The notes under the pieces were generated by a model. That model did not search any database and was not told the origin of the DNA. It saw nothing but the letters and a program-made list of their open reading frames with translations. From Roseburia sp. (GTDB lineage Bacteria; Bacillota; Clostridia; Lachnospirales; Lachnospiraceae), in the NCBI GenBank assembly GCA_019421345.1, contig JAHZFL010000003.1:145706-209705 (forward strand): a stretch of 64,000 nt of DNA. Direction: 5' to 3'. The translations under genes were made by a program, and so were the position numbers. The number at the start of each line of letters is the position of its first letter. Position 1 is the stretch's first letter. Below are positions 35,227 to 45,030 of this stretch, piece by piece.

Positions 35227-36204
35227 ATGAAAAAACAACCGATGGTAATTCTGACAGGACCGACGGCAGTCGGGAAAACCGCGCTTTCTCTTGCGCTGGC
35301 AAAAAAAATAAACGGGGCGATCATTTCTGCCGATTCCATGCAGGTCTATAAGCATATGGATATTGGCTCGGCAAAGATCATGCCGCAGGAGATGGCGGGG
35401 ATCAGGCATTACCTGATTGATGAATTGGAGCCGTTTGAGAAATTTCATGTGGTGCGCTTCGTGGAATTGGCAAAAAAGTATTTGAGAGAAATCTATGATG
35501 ACGGGAAAATCCCGCTGATTGTCGGGGGAACCGGATTTTATATACAGGCGCTGCTCTATGACATTGATTTTACGAGTCAGTCATGTGATGAGGAATATCG
35601 CGTCAGGCTATCGGAAATCGGGGAGGAGCGCGGCACGCCGTATCTTCATCAACTGCTAAAGGAGGTTGATCCAAAGTCTGCCAAGGAAATCCATCCCAAT
35701 AATAAAAAGCGTATCATACGGGCGCTGGAATTTTACCATTTATCGGGAACGCGCATTTCCGAGCACAACGAGACGCAGCGGCAGAAAGCCTCTCCCTATC
35801 ATTTTGCCTATTTCGTCCTGACCGATGAACGTGAAAAGCTTTATGCAAACATCGACAGGCGTGTCGACGAGATGCTTGCGCGCGGACTTCTCGGAGAGGT
35901 AAGAAGTCTAAAGGAGATGGGCTGCAGCCGGGAGATGGTCTCGATGCAGGGGCTTGGCTATAAGGAGCTGCTGGACTATCTCGATGAAAAGTGGACGCTT
36001 GCGGAGGCAGTCTGCGCGATCAAGCAGGAGACGAGACATTTTGCAAAGCGTCAGTTGACATGGTTTCGCAGGGAGCGTGAGGTGATCTGGCTTGACAAGA
36101 AGGAATATCAGTACAACGATGAAAAAATTTTAGAAAAAATGCTTAAGGTGCTTGGTGAGAAAGGAATCATAGAAGATGGATCAGCGACTGACGGAACAAT
36201 ATAG
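35227..36204 (+). CDS. miaA: tRNA dimethylallyltransferase MiaA
   Basis: 325 residues. It transfers the isoprenoid group to A37 of tRNAs reading U-starting codons. The P-loop GPTAVGKTALSLALA is at the N-terminus, with ISADSMQVYKHMDIGSAK, VGGTGFYIQALLY and the C-terminal KQETRHFAKRQLTWFRR typical of the family. The ATG at 35227 lies one base after the mutL stop; AAAGGA precedes it. mutS-mutL-miaA is a widespread operon in Firmicutes. The end overlaps the next gene by 29 bases. Confidence 0.96.
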   Translation: MKKQPMVILTGPTAVGKTALSLALAKKINGAIISADSMQVYKHMDIGSAKIMPQEMAGIRHYLIDELEPFEKFHVVRFVELAKKYLREIYDDGKIPLIVGGTGFYIQALLYDIDFTSQSCDEEYRVRLSEIGEERGTPYLHQLLKEVDPKSAKEIHPNNKKRIIRALEFYHLSGTRISEHNETQRQKASPYHFAYFVLTDEREKLYANIDRRVDEMLARGLLGEVRSLKEMGCSREMVSMQGLGYKELLDYLDEKWTLAEAVCAIKQETRHFAKRQLTWFRREREVIWLDKKEYQYNDEKILEKMLKVLGEKGIIEDGSATDGTI

Positions 36205-37465
36205 ACAGCTTGGCATTTCGGAGGAGGTATGCGCCTACGGAATGCGCGTGGAGAAGGAGCTTTTGGGGCGTTTTGAAGAAATCGACCGGATCGCGGAGTT
36301 TAACCAGCTAAAGGTCATCGGAGCGATGCAGGAAAATCGTGTGAGCGCAGAGTGCTTTCAGATGACTTCCGGCTACGGCTACAATGATCTTGGCAGAGAT
36401 ACCTTAGAAAAGGTATACGCCTCCTGCTTTGGCGGAGAGGATGCACTGGTCCGTCCGCAGATCACCTGCGGGACACATGCGCTTGCGCTTGCGCTGATGG
36501 CAAATCTGCGTCCGGGTGATGAGCTGTTATCTCCGGTCGGAAAGCCGTATGATACGTTGGAGGAGGTCATCGGCATCCGTCCGTCCAAGGGATCGCTTGC
36601 GGAGTACGGCATCACCTATCGTCAGGTGGATCTGCTGGCTGACGGTGCATTTGATTATGAGGGCATCCGGGCGGCGATCAATGAGCGGACGAAGCTTGTG
36701 ACGATTCAGCGCTCCAAGGGGTATGCGACGCGCAAAACGCTTTCCGTGGAGCGTATCGGCGAGCTGATTTCCTTTATCAGACAATTAAAGCCGGAGGTCA
36801 TCTGCATGGTTGACAACTGCTACGGAGAATTTGTGGAGGAGCGGGAGCCGCTTTCTGTGGGCGCTGATATGATGGTCGGTTCGCTGATCAAAAATCCGGG
36901 CGGCGGTCTTGCGCCGATCGGCGGCTACATTGTCGGGAAAAAGGAGTGTGTCGAGAACGCGGCGTATCGACTGACCTCTCCGGGACTTGGCAAGGAGGTC
37001 GGCGCGTCCCTTGGGATCATGCAGTCCTTTTATCAGGGATTATTTCTTGCACCGACGGTAGTTGCAGGCGCGCTCAAGGGAGCAATTTTTGCGGCAAATA
37101 TCTACGAGAGGCTTGGCTTTGAGGTGGTTCCAGACGGAACGGAGAGCCGGCACGATATTATACAGGCAGTTGCCTTTCATAATCCCGACGCGCTCATTGC
37201 GTTTTGCGAGGGGATTCAGGCGGCGGCTCCCGTCGACAGCTATGTAACGCCGGAGCCGTGGGCAATGCCGGGGTATGACAGCGATGTGATCATGGCTGCG
37301 GGCGCTTTTGTGCAGGGTTCGTCGATCGAGCTTTCGGCAGACGGACCGATCAAGCCGCCGTATGCAGCATATTTTCAGGGCGGGCTGACATGGTATCATG
37401 CAAAATTCGGTATCTTGAAATCTTTACAAAAACTTAAGGAACGCAATCTTGTGAAGCTGGAGTGA
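36176..37465 (+). CDS. Methionine gamma-lyase family PLP protein (YnbB / 'aluminium resistance' type)
   Basis: 429 residues of the fold-type I PLP enzymes. Visible are YNDLGRDTLEKVYA, QITCGTHALALAL, the VTIQRSKGYATRK region with the likely PLP-binding lysine zone, and DNCYGEFVE, NPGGGLAPIGGYIVG. Homologues sit after miaA (and hfq) in Bacillus; no hfq gene is present here. The reaction is not established for the family, though C-S or related lyase chemistry is suspected. The ATG overlaps the end of miaA, with AAAGGA upstream. Confidence 0.85.
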   Translation: MDQRLTEQYRQLGISEEVCAYGMRVEKELLGRFEEIDRIAEFNQLKVIGAMQENRVSAECFQMTSGYGYNDLGRDTLEKVYASCFGGEDALVRPQITCGTHALALALMANLRPGDELLSPVGKPYDTLEEVIGIRPSKGSLAEYGITYRQVDLLADGAFDYEGIRAAINERTKLVTIQRSKGYATRKTLSVERIGELISFIRQLKPEVICMVDNCYGEFVEEREPLSVGADMMVGSLIKNPGGGLAPIGGYIVGKKECVENAAYRLTSPGLGKEVGASLGIMQSFYQGLFLAPTVVAGALKGAIFAANIYERLGFEVVPDGTESRHDIIQAVAFHNPDALIAFCEGIQAAAPVDSYVTPEPWAMPGYDSDVIMAAGAFVQGSSIELSADGPIKPPYAAYFQGGLTWYHAKFGILKSLQKLKERNLVKLE

Positions 37466-37560
37466 TTATGCTAGAATAAGATGTAGACTTCTGTTTATTT
37501 ATAGGTTGATAAATAAATGAGGATCAGGATTCTGCTTCCGGGGAGAGTGAGCAGAAGAAG

Positions 37561-38259
37561 ATGGAACAAAATTTTACGAGCATGAAGCAACTGCCGGATT
37601 CCGAGAAGCCCTATGAGAAGTTTCTGGAATCGGGCGCGGAGGCGTTAAGCGATGCGGAGCTTTTGGCGGTGATCATCCGTTCGGGCACGCAGGGGAAGAA
37701 GGCGATCGAGGTTGCGCAGGATTTTTTGGCGCAGGGAAGCCGGAATCTGTTGAACTTGTACGAGCTTTCTTTTGAGGAGATGAAGCAGGTTCACGGCATC
37801 GGTACGGTGAAGGCGATCCAGTTAAAATGTGCGGCGGAGCTTTCCAAGCGCATTGCAAAAACGCGCTATCAGGACAGCCTTTCGATGAACCATCCGCAGA
37901 CGATTGCCGATTATTATATGGAGCGTATGCGCCATGAGAAGCAGGAGCGTCTTGTTGTTTTATTTTTTGACAGCCGCTGCCGCCTGCTTTCGGAGGCGAC
38001 GGTATCTATCGGGAGTATTACGCAGACTCCGGTTTCGCCGCGGGAGATATTTCTCGCCGCGCTTCGTTTCCGTGCGGTGCAGATTGTTTTGCTGCACAAT
38101 CACCCAAGCGGCAGCGCACAGCCGTCCGTGCAGGACGACGCAGTGACAACGCGCGTGAGGGAATGCGGGTGTTTGCTTGAGATACCGCTGATCGACCATA
38201 TTATACTGGGAGATCAGTCGTATTACAGCTATCGGGAACACAAAAGAATTTTATGTTGA
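37561..38259 (+). CDS. radC: RadC/YsnA-type JAB domain protein
   Basis: 232 residues. An N-terminal helix-hairpin-helix part (HGIGTVKAIQLK, about residues 78-89) is followed by the RadC JAMM metalloprotease-like domain with the signature LLHNHPSGSAQPSVQDD (zinc HxH and Asp). Despite its name, a role in DNA repair is not firmly shown. It precedes mreB as in Bacillus. GGGGAGAG lies 13 bases before the ATG, and a small AT-rich hairpin (37494-37517) lies in the gap before it. Confidence 0.93.
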   Translation: MEQNFTSMKQLPDSEKPYEKFLESGAEALSDAELLAVIIRSGTQGKKAIEVAQDFLAQGSRNLLNLYELSFEEMKQVHGIGTVKAIQLKCAAELSKRIAKTRYQDSLSMNHPQTIADYYMERMRHEKQERLVVLFFDSRCRLLSEATVSIGSITQTPVSPREIFLAALRFRAVQIVLLHNHPSGSAQPSVQDDAVTTRVRECGCLLEIPLIDHIILGDQSYYSYREHKRILC

Positions 38260-38270
38260 GGGAGAGAACG

Positions 38271-39287
38271 ATGACGAATAACGTGTATGGGATTGATCTT
38301 GGCACCTGCAATATGAAGATTTACTGTAAGGCGTCCAATAAAATCTTAAATGAGAAAAATACGATCGCGCTGATCAATAAGGATCAGATTTACGCGTATG
38401 GAGATAATGCCTATGCCATGTATGAGAAAGCGCCGGAGACGATTCAGGTCACTTTTCCGGTTGCGGGGGGCGTCATTGCGGATTTCAACAATCTGCAGTC
38501 GATGCTTCAGATTTATCTTGAGAAGCATGCAAAGGGAAAGCTGCGCGGCGCGGAATTTATCGTGGCAGTGCCGACAGATATTACGGAGCTTGAGAAAAAG
38601 GCGTTTTACGATATGTTCTATAAGAGCCGCCTAAAGCCAAAGACCGTGCTTTTGTGCGCGAAGCCGATCGCGGACGCCGTGGGGCTTGGGCTTGACGTCA
38701 ATCAGCCGACCGGTATTATGATCGTTGACATCGGAGCGGACACGACAGAGATTTCCGTGATCTCGCTGGGAGGGCTTGTCTTAAGCGCGCTGCTTCCCTC
38801 CGGCGGCAATAAGATTGATGAATCGATCATCACCTATGTGAAGCGTAAGTATAATCTTGTCATCGGTCAGAAAACAGCGCAGAGCTTAAAGGAGCGTCTG
38901 GGCTCCGGTGTTCCCGGCAGAGAAGATACGATGATCGTTGCGGGACGTGATGTTGTAAGCGGACTTCCGATCGAGCTTGAAATGTCGGGGGCGGTTATCT
39001 ATGACGCGATCAAGGATAATTTGAATAATATCTGTAACTCTATCAAAATGATTTTGGAAAAGACGCCGCCTGAGCTGGCAAAGGATATTATTCATTCGGG
39101 GATCTATATCACGGGAGGAAGCTCGCAGATCCATGATCTGGACGAGCTCTTTGCTGAGATTACCGGTATTCGCATCAATACCTGCGAGGAGCCGGAGGAA
39201 TGCGTGGTGCGCGGACTGTTAAAGATTGTTTCGGACAGCAAATTCAAGCATCTGGCATACAGCATGAAAAGTAAGATATTGTTATAG
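38271..39287 (+). CDS. mreB: Rod shape-determining protein MreB
   Basis: 338 residues of the actin/Hsp70 ATPase fold. The first phosphate loop reads GIDLGTCNMKIYCK, the second VDIGADTTEISVISLGG and the adenosine loop GIYITGGSSQI, all in order. MreB filaments under the membrane guide the elongation machinery of MreC, MreD, RodA and PBP2, all encoded next to it. The sequence is somewhat divergent (GTCN where GTAN/GTAT is usual). The ATG at 38271 has GAGGGAGAG upstream. Confidence 0.93.
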   Translation: MTNNVYGIDLGTCNMKIYCKASNKILNEKNTIALINKDQIYAYGDNAYAMYEKAPETIQVTFPVAGGVIADFNNLQSMLQIYLEKHAKGKLRGAEFIVAVPTDITELEKKAFYDMFYKSRLKPKTVLLCAKPIADAVGLGLDVNQPTGIMIVDIGADTTEISVISLGGLVLSALLPSGGNKIDESIITYVKRKYNLVIGQKTAQSLKERLGSGVPGREDTMIVAGRDVVSGLPIELEMSGAVIYDAIKDNLNNICNSIKMILEKTPPELAKDIIHSGIYITGGSSQIHDLDELFAEITGIRINTCEEPEECVVRGLLKIVSDSKFKHLAYSMKSKILL

Positions 39288-39295
39288 AGGAAAAT

Positions 39296-40156
39296 ATGAA
39301 ACGAAAATCCAAATTTGTTCTTCCACCAAAGTATATACTGATCATTTTAACGGGAGTGTGTGTCGTCGGTATTCTGGTGAGCTTTACCTTTCAGATTTCC
39401 GGCGGTCCGCTGCATGCGGCGGCAGGTTATGTGTTCATTCCTATGCAGGAGGGCATTAATACCGTGGGCACATGGATGACCGATCAGGCGGAGAAATTTA
39501 AGAATCTCCATGATGTCATGGAGGAAAATGCGCTTTTGAAGCAGCAGGTGGACGAGCTGACCGCAGAATTAAACACGACAAATCTTGAGCAGTATGAGCT
39601 TGAGAATCTGCGCGAATTATTGGAGCTGGATCAGAAATATCCAAGCTATGAAAAGGTTGCGGCAAATGTGATCGGCAAGGACGGGAGCAACTGGTTTTCC
39701 ACCTTTACCATTAATAAGGGAACAAACGACGGCATTGACGTCGATATGAATGTGATTGCCGGAAGCGGGCTGGTGGGTATTGTGACGGAGGTCGGCGCAA
39801 ATTACGCGGTTGTTTCCTCTATCATCAATGACACGGCGAAGGTGAGCGGCATGGTCACGACGACCTCCGATAATCTGATCGTCAACGGCAGTCTTAAGAA
39901 TATGAATGAAAATATGGTGATCGAATTTTCCAATCTAAATGACGGCGATAACCAGGTGCAGATCGGTGATCCGATCGTAACCTCGTATATTTCCGATCAA
40001 TACCAGCAGGGGATTTTGATCGGGTATATCAGCGCGATGGAGACAGACGTCAATAATCTGACGAAATCGGGGACGATTACGCCGGCTGTTGATTTTGAGC
40101 ATATCGAGGAAGTATTGGTGATCCTTGACAAGAAACAGAATACGGAGAACAACTAG
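39296..40156 (+). CDS. mreC: Rod shape-determining protein MreC
   Basis: 286 residues. A basic N-tail and one membrane helix (about residues 14-36) precede a coiled-coil stretch (about 70-110, LLKQQVDELTAELNTTNLEQ) and the beta-rich outside MreC domain (VIGKDGSNWFSTFTINKG, GLVGIVTEVG). MreC links MreB to PBP2 outside the membrane. It starts 9 bases after mreB, with AGAGGAAA upstream, and is followed by mreD after 5 bases. Confidence 0.95.
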   Translation: MKRKSKFVLPPKYILIILTGVCVVGILVSFTFQISGGPLHAAAGYVFIPMQEGINTVGTWMTDQAEKFKNLHDVMEENALLKQQVDELTAELNTTNLEQYELENLRELLELDQKYPSYEKVAANVIGKDGSNWFSTFTINKGTNDGIDVDMNVIAGSGLVGIVTEVGANYAVVSSIINDTAKVSGMVTTTSDNLIVNGSLKNMNENMVIEFSNLNDGDNQVQIGDPIVTSYISDQYQQGILIGYISAMETDVNNLTKSGTITPAVDFEHIEEVLVILDKKQNTENN

Positions 40157-40161
40157 GCAGT

Positions 40162-40680
40162 ATGAGAAGAAAATTGACTGTTTTTATGATTTTAATAGTA
40201 TGCTATCTGCTTCAGACGACTCTGTTTCAGGCGCTTGCATTTGCGTCCATCTCACCGAATCTGATGATCATTGCAGTGGCGGCATTTGGCTTTATGCGCG
40301 GAAAGAAAGAGGGTATTTATATTGGCTTTACGGCGGGGCTGATCATGGATCTGTTCGGCGGCGGGATGGTAGGTGTTCACGCGCTGCTCTATATGTATAT
40401 CGGTTATTTTAACGGATATTTCCGCAAGATGTTCTATCCTGAGGATGTGAAGCTGCCGATGGTTTTGATCGCGGGAAGCGATCTTCTCTGCAATCTGCTG
40501 ATTTACTTTTTCCTGTTTCTGTTTCGCGGTCGTTTTGATTTCCAGTATTATTTTTTGCATATCATCCTACCGGAGCTCGTCTATACGATGCTGATCACGA
40601 TTTTTTTGTATGTGATCATCTTAAAGCTCAATCAGAGGCTGGAAATCATTGAAAAAAGGAGTGCAAGTAAATTTGGTTGA
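40162..40680 (+). CDS. mreD: Rod shape-determining protein MreD
   Basis: 172 hydrophobic residues with five or six membrane helices, the usual size and plan of MreD. The FMRGKKEGIYIGFTAGLIMDLFGGGMVG segment (charged loop, then the Gly-rich helix) is typical. MreD stabilises the elongation complex. Its stop overlaps the start of the PBP2 gene, whose ribosome site lies inside mreD. Confidence 0.92.
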   Translation: MRRKLTVFMILIVCYLLQTTLFQALAFASISPNLMIIAVAAFGFMRGKKEGIYIGFTAGLIMDLFGGGMVGVHALLYMYIGYFNGYFRKMFYPEDVKLPMVLIAGSDLLCNLLIYFFLFLFRGRFDFQYYFLHIILPELVYTMLITIFLYVIILKLNQRLEIIEKRSASKFG

Positions 40681-43504
40681 AAATATAAAAGAACTTTTCC
40701 GGCTGTTGAAAAAATCACGTCTTGCGGTTGCGGGAATTCTTATGGTGATCCTTTTCTCCATCCTGCTGTGGCGGATGTTTTATTTACAGATCATAAGCGG
40801 AGAAGAATATCAGAATAATTACACGCTAAAGATCGTCAAGGAGCGGACACTAAACAGTACCCGCGGCAATATCTATGACAGAAACGGAAAGCTTTTGGCG
40901 TATAACGAACTGTCCTATTCGATCACGATTGAGGACAACGGTACCTACAGCAGCACCACCGAGAAAAACAACGCACTCAATGCGGAAATTGCGCAGGTGA
41001 TCACCGCGCTTGAGAAAAACAAAGATGCGATCATCAATGAATTTAAGATCGATCTTCAGGCGGACGGCTCCTATGCCTTTAATGTGACGGGAACTGCATG
41101 GAAGCGGTTTTTGGCGGACGTGTACGGAGCGATTTCCTATGACGACTTAAAATACAGTCAGAAGCTTGGCTACGACACGAAAAATGCAACGGCGGATCAG
41201 GTCATGGCATATCTGCTTGATTCCTATGGCGTGAGCAAGGATTATGACGCCGCAATGGCGCATAAGATCGTGATCGTCCGGTTTGCAATGGCACAGAATG
41301 CTTATCAGAAATATATTGCCACAACGATTGCGGAAAATGTTTCGGAGGAATCGGTCGCTTATATCAAGGAGCATTCGGATGAGCTGCAAGGGGTGGATGC
41401 TGTCAGCGATACGATCCGCAAATATAACGACAGTGAATATTTTGCTTCTATTATCGGTTATACAGGTAAGATTTCAGAGAAGGAATACGAGACGCTTTCG
41501 GCAGCCGACGACAGCTATACGCTCAACGACGTCATCGGAAAGGGCGGCATTGAGCAGTATATGGACAGCTATTTAAAGGGAGAGAAGGGCTATGAAAAGC
41601 TTTACGTCGATTATATGGGCAAGGCGCTGGAGGTGATCGACAGGAAAGAGCCGACGGCGGGAAACGACGTCTATCTTTCCATTGACAGTGAGCTTCAGAG
41701 CGCGGTCTATCATCTGCTGGAGCAGGAGATTGCCGGAATTGTTTACTCAAACATTGATAATCCGACCTCTGAGATCCCGATTCCGATCACGGATGTCTAT
41801 TTTGCACTGATCGACAATAATGTGATCGATCTGGAATCGTTTGCACAGGAGGATGCGACCGAAAATGAGCGTGAGGCTGCACGGATTTTCGCATCGCGTG
41901 AAACCGTTGTAAAAAAGAGACTTTCTGCGGACCTTGCAAATGAAAATGCAGAGCAGTTTCAGAATTTGAGCGAGGAGGATCAGGATTACTTTACTTATAT
42001 TATCAATCAGCTCAAGGGAAATGGAATTTTGATCGAGGAGCGGATAGACGCCTCAGATGAAATCTATCAGTCATGGAAAACAGGGGAAGTCAGTCCGTAT
42101 GTCTATCTCAACCATGCGATCTCCAAAAACTGGATTGACATTACGCAGTTTACGATCGAGGAAAAATATTCGGATTCTGCGGAAATCTATACTGCGCTGT
42201 GTCAGTATATTTTAGACGAGATCGCCACGCAGAAGGAGTTTTCCAAGATCATTTATGAATATCTGGTAAAGGAGGCCGCGATCTCCGGACGGCTGCTTTG
42301 TCTGATTCTTTTTGATCAGGGTGTGCTGCCTTACAATGAGACGGAGATTTCAGGCTTACAAAACGGTACGATCAACGCAGTAACATTTTTGAAAGACAAG
42401 ATCAAAAATCTTGCGATCACGCCGGCACAGCTTGCGCTTGATCCATGCTCAGGCTCCTGTGTTGTGACAGATACGAAAACAGGCGAGATTTTAGCGCTTG
42501 TCAGCTATCCCGGCTATGACAGCAACCGTCTTGCAAACACAGTCGATGCAGAGTACTTCAACAGTCTGCAGACAGATAAATCACTGCCGCAGTACAATTA
42601 CGCGACACAGCAGGGTACGGCGCCGGGTTCTACGTTTAAGATGGTGCTGGCGACGGCAGGACTTGCAGAGAATTATATTACTCTCGGAGAAAAGATCAAG
42701 GATCTCGGACAATATGAAAATATCAGCAATAAGCCAAAATGCTGGATTTTCTCAAGAGGCGGCACACATGGAGACGTCAATGTCGCAGAGGCGATCCGCG
42801 ATTCGTGCAACTATTATTTTTATGAGGTCGGTTACCGTCTCAGCACAAACAACTACCAGACAAATTACAATGATGCACTCGGTATCTCAAAGATTCAAAA
42901 ATATGCGGCGATGTTTGGCTTTGATGAGAAAACAGGAATTGAGATTGAGGAGGCTGAGCCGCGCATTGCAGATGAATTTCCGGTCATGGCAGCGATTGGA
43001 CAGAGTAATAACCGCTATACCACTGTACAGCTTTCGCGCTATATCACGGCTGTGGCAAACAAGGGCACGGTATACCGCTATACACTTCTTGACCATGTTG
43101 CCGATTCGGGTGGAAATACCATCGCATCCTTTGCACCGGAGGTACGCAATACCATTGATGTTTTGGATACCGGGGAATGGGATGCAATCCATTCCGGTAT
43201 GCGGATGGTTGTAGAAAATACAAGTGAATTTAACGGTTTTCCGGTAGCTGCGGCAGGTAAGACCGGTACGGCACAGCAGAATCTGACACGCGCGAACCAT
43301 GCGCTCTTTGTCGGCTATGCACCTTATGAAAATCCGGAAATAGCGATTGCAACCCGTATTGCCTATGGCTATACCTCGCACAATGCGGCAGAGCTTTCCA
43401 AAAATGTACTTGCTTATTATTTTAAGGCAGAAGATGCAGAGGAACTCTTAAGCGGTCAGGCGGAGGAGGTTAATTCTACGTCTTCCAGTCAGTTCAGCGA
43501 CTAG
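40673..43504 (+). CDS. mrdA: Penicillin-binding protein 2 (elongation transpeptidase, MrdA type)
   Basis: 943 residues from a TTG at 40673 with AAGGAG at 40656-40661; a TTG at 40649 has no ribosome site. One N-terminal membrane helix is followed by the non-penicillin-binding domain (STRGNIYDRNGKLLAYNE) and the transpeptidase. The catalytic Ser is in PGSTFK near residue 653, SCN in RDSCNYYF, and KTG in AAGKTGTAQ near 863. The protein is some 250 residues longer than enterobacterial PBP2, the extra being an acidic, helix-rich insert (about residues 360-560) before the active site. It crosslinks peptidoglycan during side-wall growth with RodA. Confidence 0.94.
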   Translation: MVENIKELFRLLKKSRLAVAGILMVILFSILLWRMFYLQIISGEEYQNNYTLKIVKERTLNSTRGNIYDRNGKLLAYNELSYSITIEDNGTYSSTTEKNNALNAEIAQVITALEKNKDAIINEFKIDLQADGSYAFNVTGTAWKRFLADVYGAISYDDLKYSQKLGYDTKNATADQVMAYLLDSYGVSKDYDAAMAHKIVIVRFAMAQNAYQKYIATTIAENVSEESVAYIKEHSDELQGVDAVSDTIRKYNDSEYFASIIGYTGKISEKEYETLSAADDSYTLNDVIGKGGIEQYMDSYLKGEKGYEKLYVDYMGKALEVIDRKEPTAGNDVYLSIDSELQSAVYHLLEQEIAGIVYSNIDNPTSEIPIPITDVYFALIDNNVIDLESFAQEDATENEREAARIFASRETVVKKRLSADLANENAEQFQNLSEEDQDYFTYIINQLKGNGILIEERIDASDEIYQSWKTGEVSPYVYLNHAISKNWIDITQFTIEEKYSDSAEIYTALCQYILDEIATQKEFSKIIYEYLVKEAAISGRLLCLILFDQGVLPYNETEISGLQNGTINAVTFLKDKIKNLAITPAQLALDPCSGSCVVTDTKTGEILALVSYPGYDSNRLANTVDAEYFNSLQTDKSLPQYNYATQQGTAPGSTFKMVLATAGLAENYITLGEKIKDLGQYENISNKPKCWIFSRGGTHGDVNVAEAIRDSCNYYFYEVGYRLSTNNYQTNYNDALGISKIQKYAAMFGFDEKTGIEIEEAEPRIADEFPVMAAIGQSNNRYTTVQLSRYITAVANKGTVYRYTLLDHVADSGGNTIASFAPEVRNTIDVLDTGEWDAIHSGMRMVVENTSEFNGFPVAAAGKTGTAQQNLTRANHALFVGYAPYENPEIAIATRIAYGYTSHNAAELSKNVLAYYFKAEDAEELLSGQAEEVNSTSSSQFSD

Positions 43505-43516
43505 GTGGAGGGAGTT

Positions 43517-44188
43517 ATGAGTCAGGCAGTTATCATTAAAAGCAGTAAATGCGGAATTACGTTGGTATTGGATGCGGCGCTTCCGTTTTCGGAATTGCTG
43601 GATGAGATATTAAAACGGTTTCAGGCTTCGGAAAAATTTTTTGCGCATGCGTCCTTTGCGATTTCCTTTGAGGGAAGAATACTCACAGAGGAGGAGAAGT
43701 ATCAGATCATTGATGCGATCATGGAAAATACGGGCGTTGACATTCGCTGCATTGTCGAGGAGGACGAGCTGCGCGATGCGATTTTGTCTCAAAGAATCGC
43801 CGCGCAGGAGCAGACTGAAAAGCTGCGGCAGCGGGTGACAGGTACCTTTTATTATGGAGCGCTTTCTGCCGGAGAGCGTTTGGAGACGGATGAGAGCGTG
43901 GTGATCATCGGAGATGTGCCAAGCGGCGCATGTGTTATTTCACAGGGTGATATTGTGATTCTTGGCGCACTAAGAGGCAGCGCATTTGCGGGAATGTCCG
44001 GCAGACAGGGCAGCTTTATTTCCGCGTTGGTTTTTGAGCCGGAGGCTTATAATATTTCCGGCATTTATGGGGAAGACCCACCAAAGGGCAGGGGGTCTTT
44101 CTTTTCCAGACGTAATAAAACCCCGCTGGCGATGCTTGCAACGCTAAGCGCGGGTATTATTAGCCTTAATCCCATAACAGCGGATTAA
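43517..44188 (+). CDS. minC: Septum site-determining protein MinC
   Basis: 223 residues. The N-terminal domain (about 1-100) binds FtsZ. The C-terminal beta-helix shows the turns VIIGDVPSGACVISQGDIVILGALRGSAFAG typical of MinC, which bind MinD. The ATG at 43517 follows GGAGGGAG; the ORF could start at a GTG at 43505. It is 12 bases after the PBP2 gene, so division-site placement and elongation are co-expressed. Confidence 0.95.
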   Translation: MSQAVIIKSSKCGITLVLDAALPFSELLDEILKRFQASEKFFAHASFAISFEGRILTEEEKYQIIDAIMENTGVDIRCIVEEDELRDAILSQRIAAQEQTEKLRQRVTGTFYYGALSAGERLETDESVVIIGDVPSGACVISQGDIVILGALRGSAFAGMSGRQGSFISALVFEPEAYNISGIYGEDPPKGRGSFFSRRNKTPLAMLATLSAGIISLNPITAD

Positions 44189-44216
44189 GTAATAAAAAAC
44201 AGGAGGTCTTTGACAA

Positions 44217-45029
44217 ATGGGTGAAGTGATCACTTTTACCTCAGGAAAAGGCGGCGTTGGCAAGACGACTACAACGGCAAACGTCGGTGCGGGACTTTCA
44301 CTGTTAGATAAAAAGGTAGTATTGGTAGACACCGATATTGGCTTAAGAAACCTTGATGTAGTCATGGGACTTGAGAACCGGATCCTCTATAATCTTGTGG
44401 ATGTTCTGACCGGAAAATGCCGGCTTAAGCAGGCGCTGATCCGTGACAGGCGTTATCCGAATTTATGGGTGATTCCCTCTCCGTGCTCGAATGAATGTAA
44501 GGAAAGGCTCAGTCAGGCACAGATGTCTGATCTGCTGGAGGATTTGCGTCGGGAATTTGATTATATTTTAATCGACAGCCCGGCAGGGATTGACGATGGC
44601 TTTCGTCTGGCAACACTTGATGCGGACCGTATCATTCTTGTGACGACGCCTCAGATTGCGGCGATCCATGATGCGGACTGCGTGCTGCAGCTATTACGGC
44701 GGCAGAAGGCAAAAGAGGTACAGCTTCTTGTCAACTGCTTCCGCAAACGGATGGTGAAGGAAGGAAATATGCTCGATATTCCCGATATTTGCGAACTTCT
44801 GGAGGCAAAGCTGATCGGAGTCGTTGCGGAGGATGAGGAGGTCATCATCGCACAGAATCACGGAGAGCCTGTGATTGGCACACGTTCCTCCGCGGCAGCC
44901 GCCGGTTACCAGAATATTGCGCGCAGACTTCTGGGAGAGGAGCTGCCTGTCGATGAAGATATGAACCAAAAGCGCGGCAGTCTGTTTTCCCGTGTTCTGT
45001 GGGGAAGCAGCGCCAGAAAGACGGTGTGA
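44217..45029 (+). CDS. minD: Septum site-determining ATPase MinD
   Basis: 270 residues. The deviant Walker A KGGVGKTTTTANVG is at the N-terminus, with LVDTDIGLRNLDVVMGLENR and IDSPAGIDDG as further markers. The last 15 residues (GSLFSRVLWGS) form the amphipathic membrane-targeting helix. MinD recruits MinC to the membrane at the poles and is displaced by MinE. It is preceded by AGGAGG and sits 28 bases after minC. Confidence 0.97.
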   Translation: MGEVITFTSGKGGVGKTTTTANVGAGLSLLDKKVVLVDTDIGLRNLDVVMGLENRILYNLVDVLTGKCRLKQALIRDRRYPNLWVIPSPCSNECKERLSQAQMSDLLEDLRREFDYILIDSPAGIDDGFRLATLDADRIILVTTPQIAAIHDADCVLQLLRRQKAKEVQLLVNCFRKRMVKEGNMLDIPDICELLEAKLIGVVAEDEEVIIAQNHGEPVIGTRSSAAAAGYQNIARRLLGEELPVDEDMNQKRGSLFSRVLWGSSARKTV

Positions 45030-45030
45030 T

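Noticed and set aside
37494..37517. AT-only hairpin before radC
   Set aside because: Nine A/T pairs only and no T tail; too weak to call a terminator or riboswitch.
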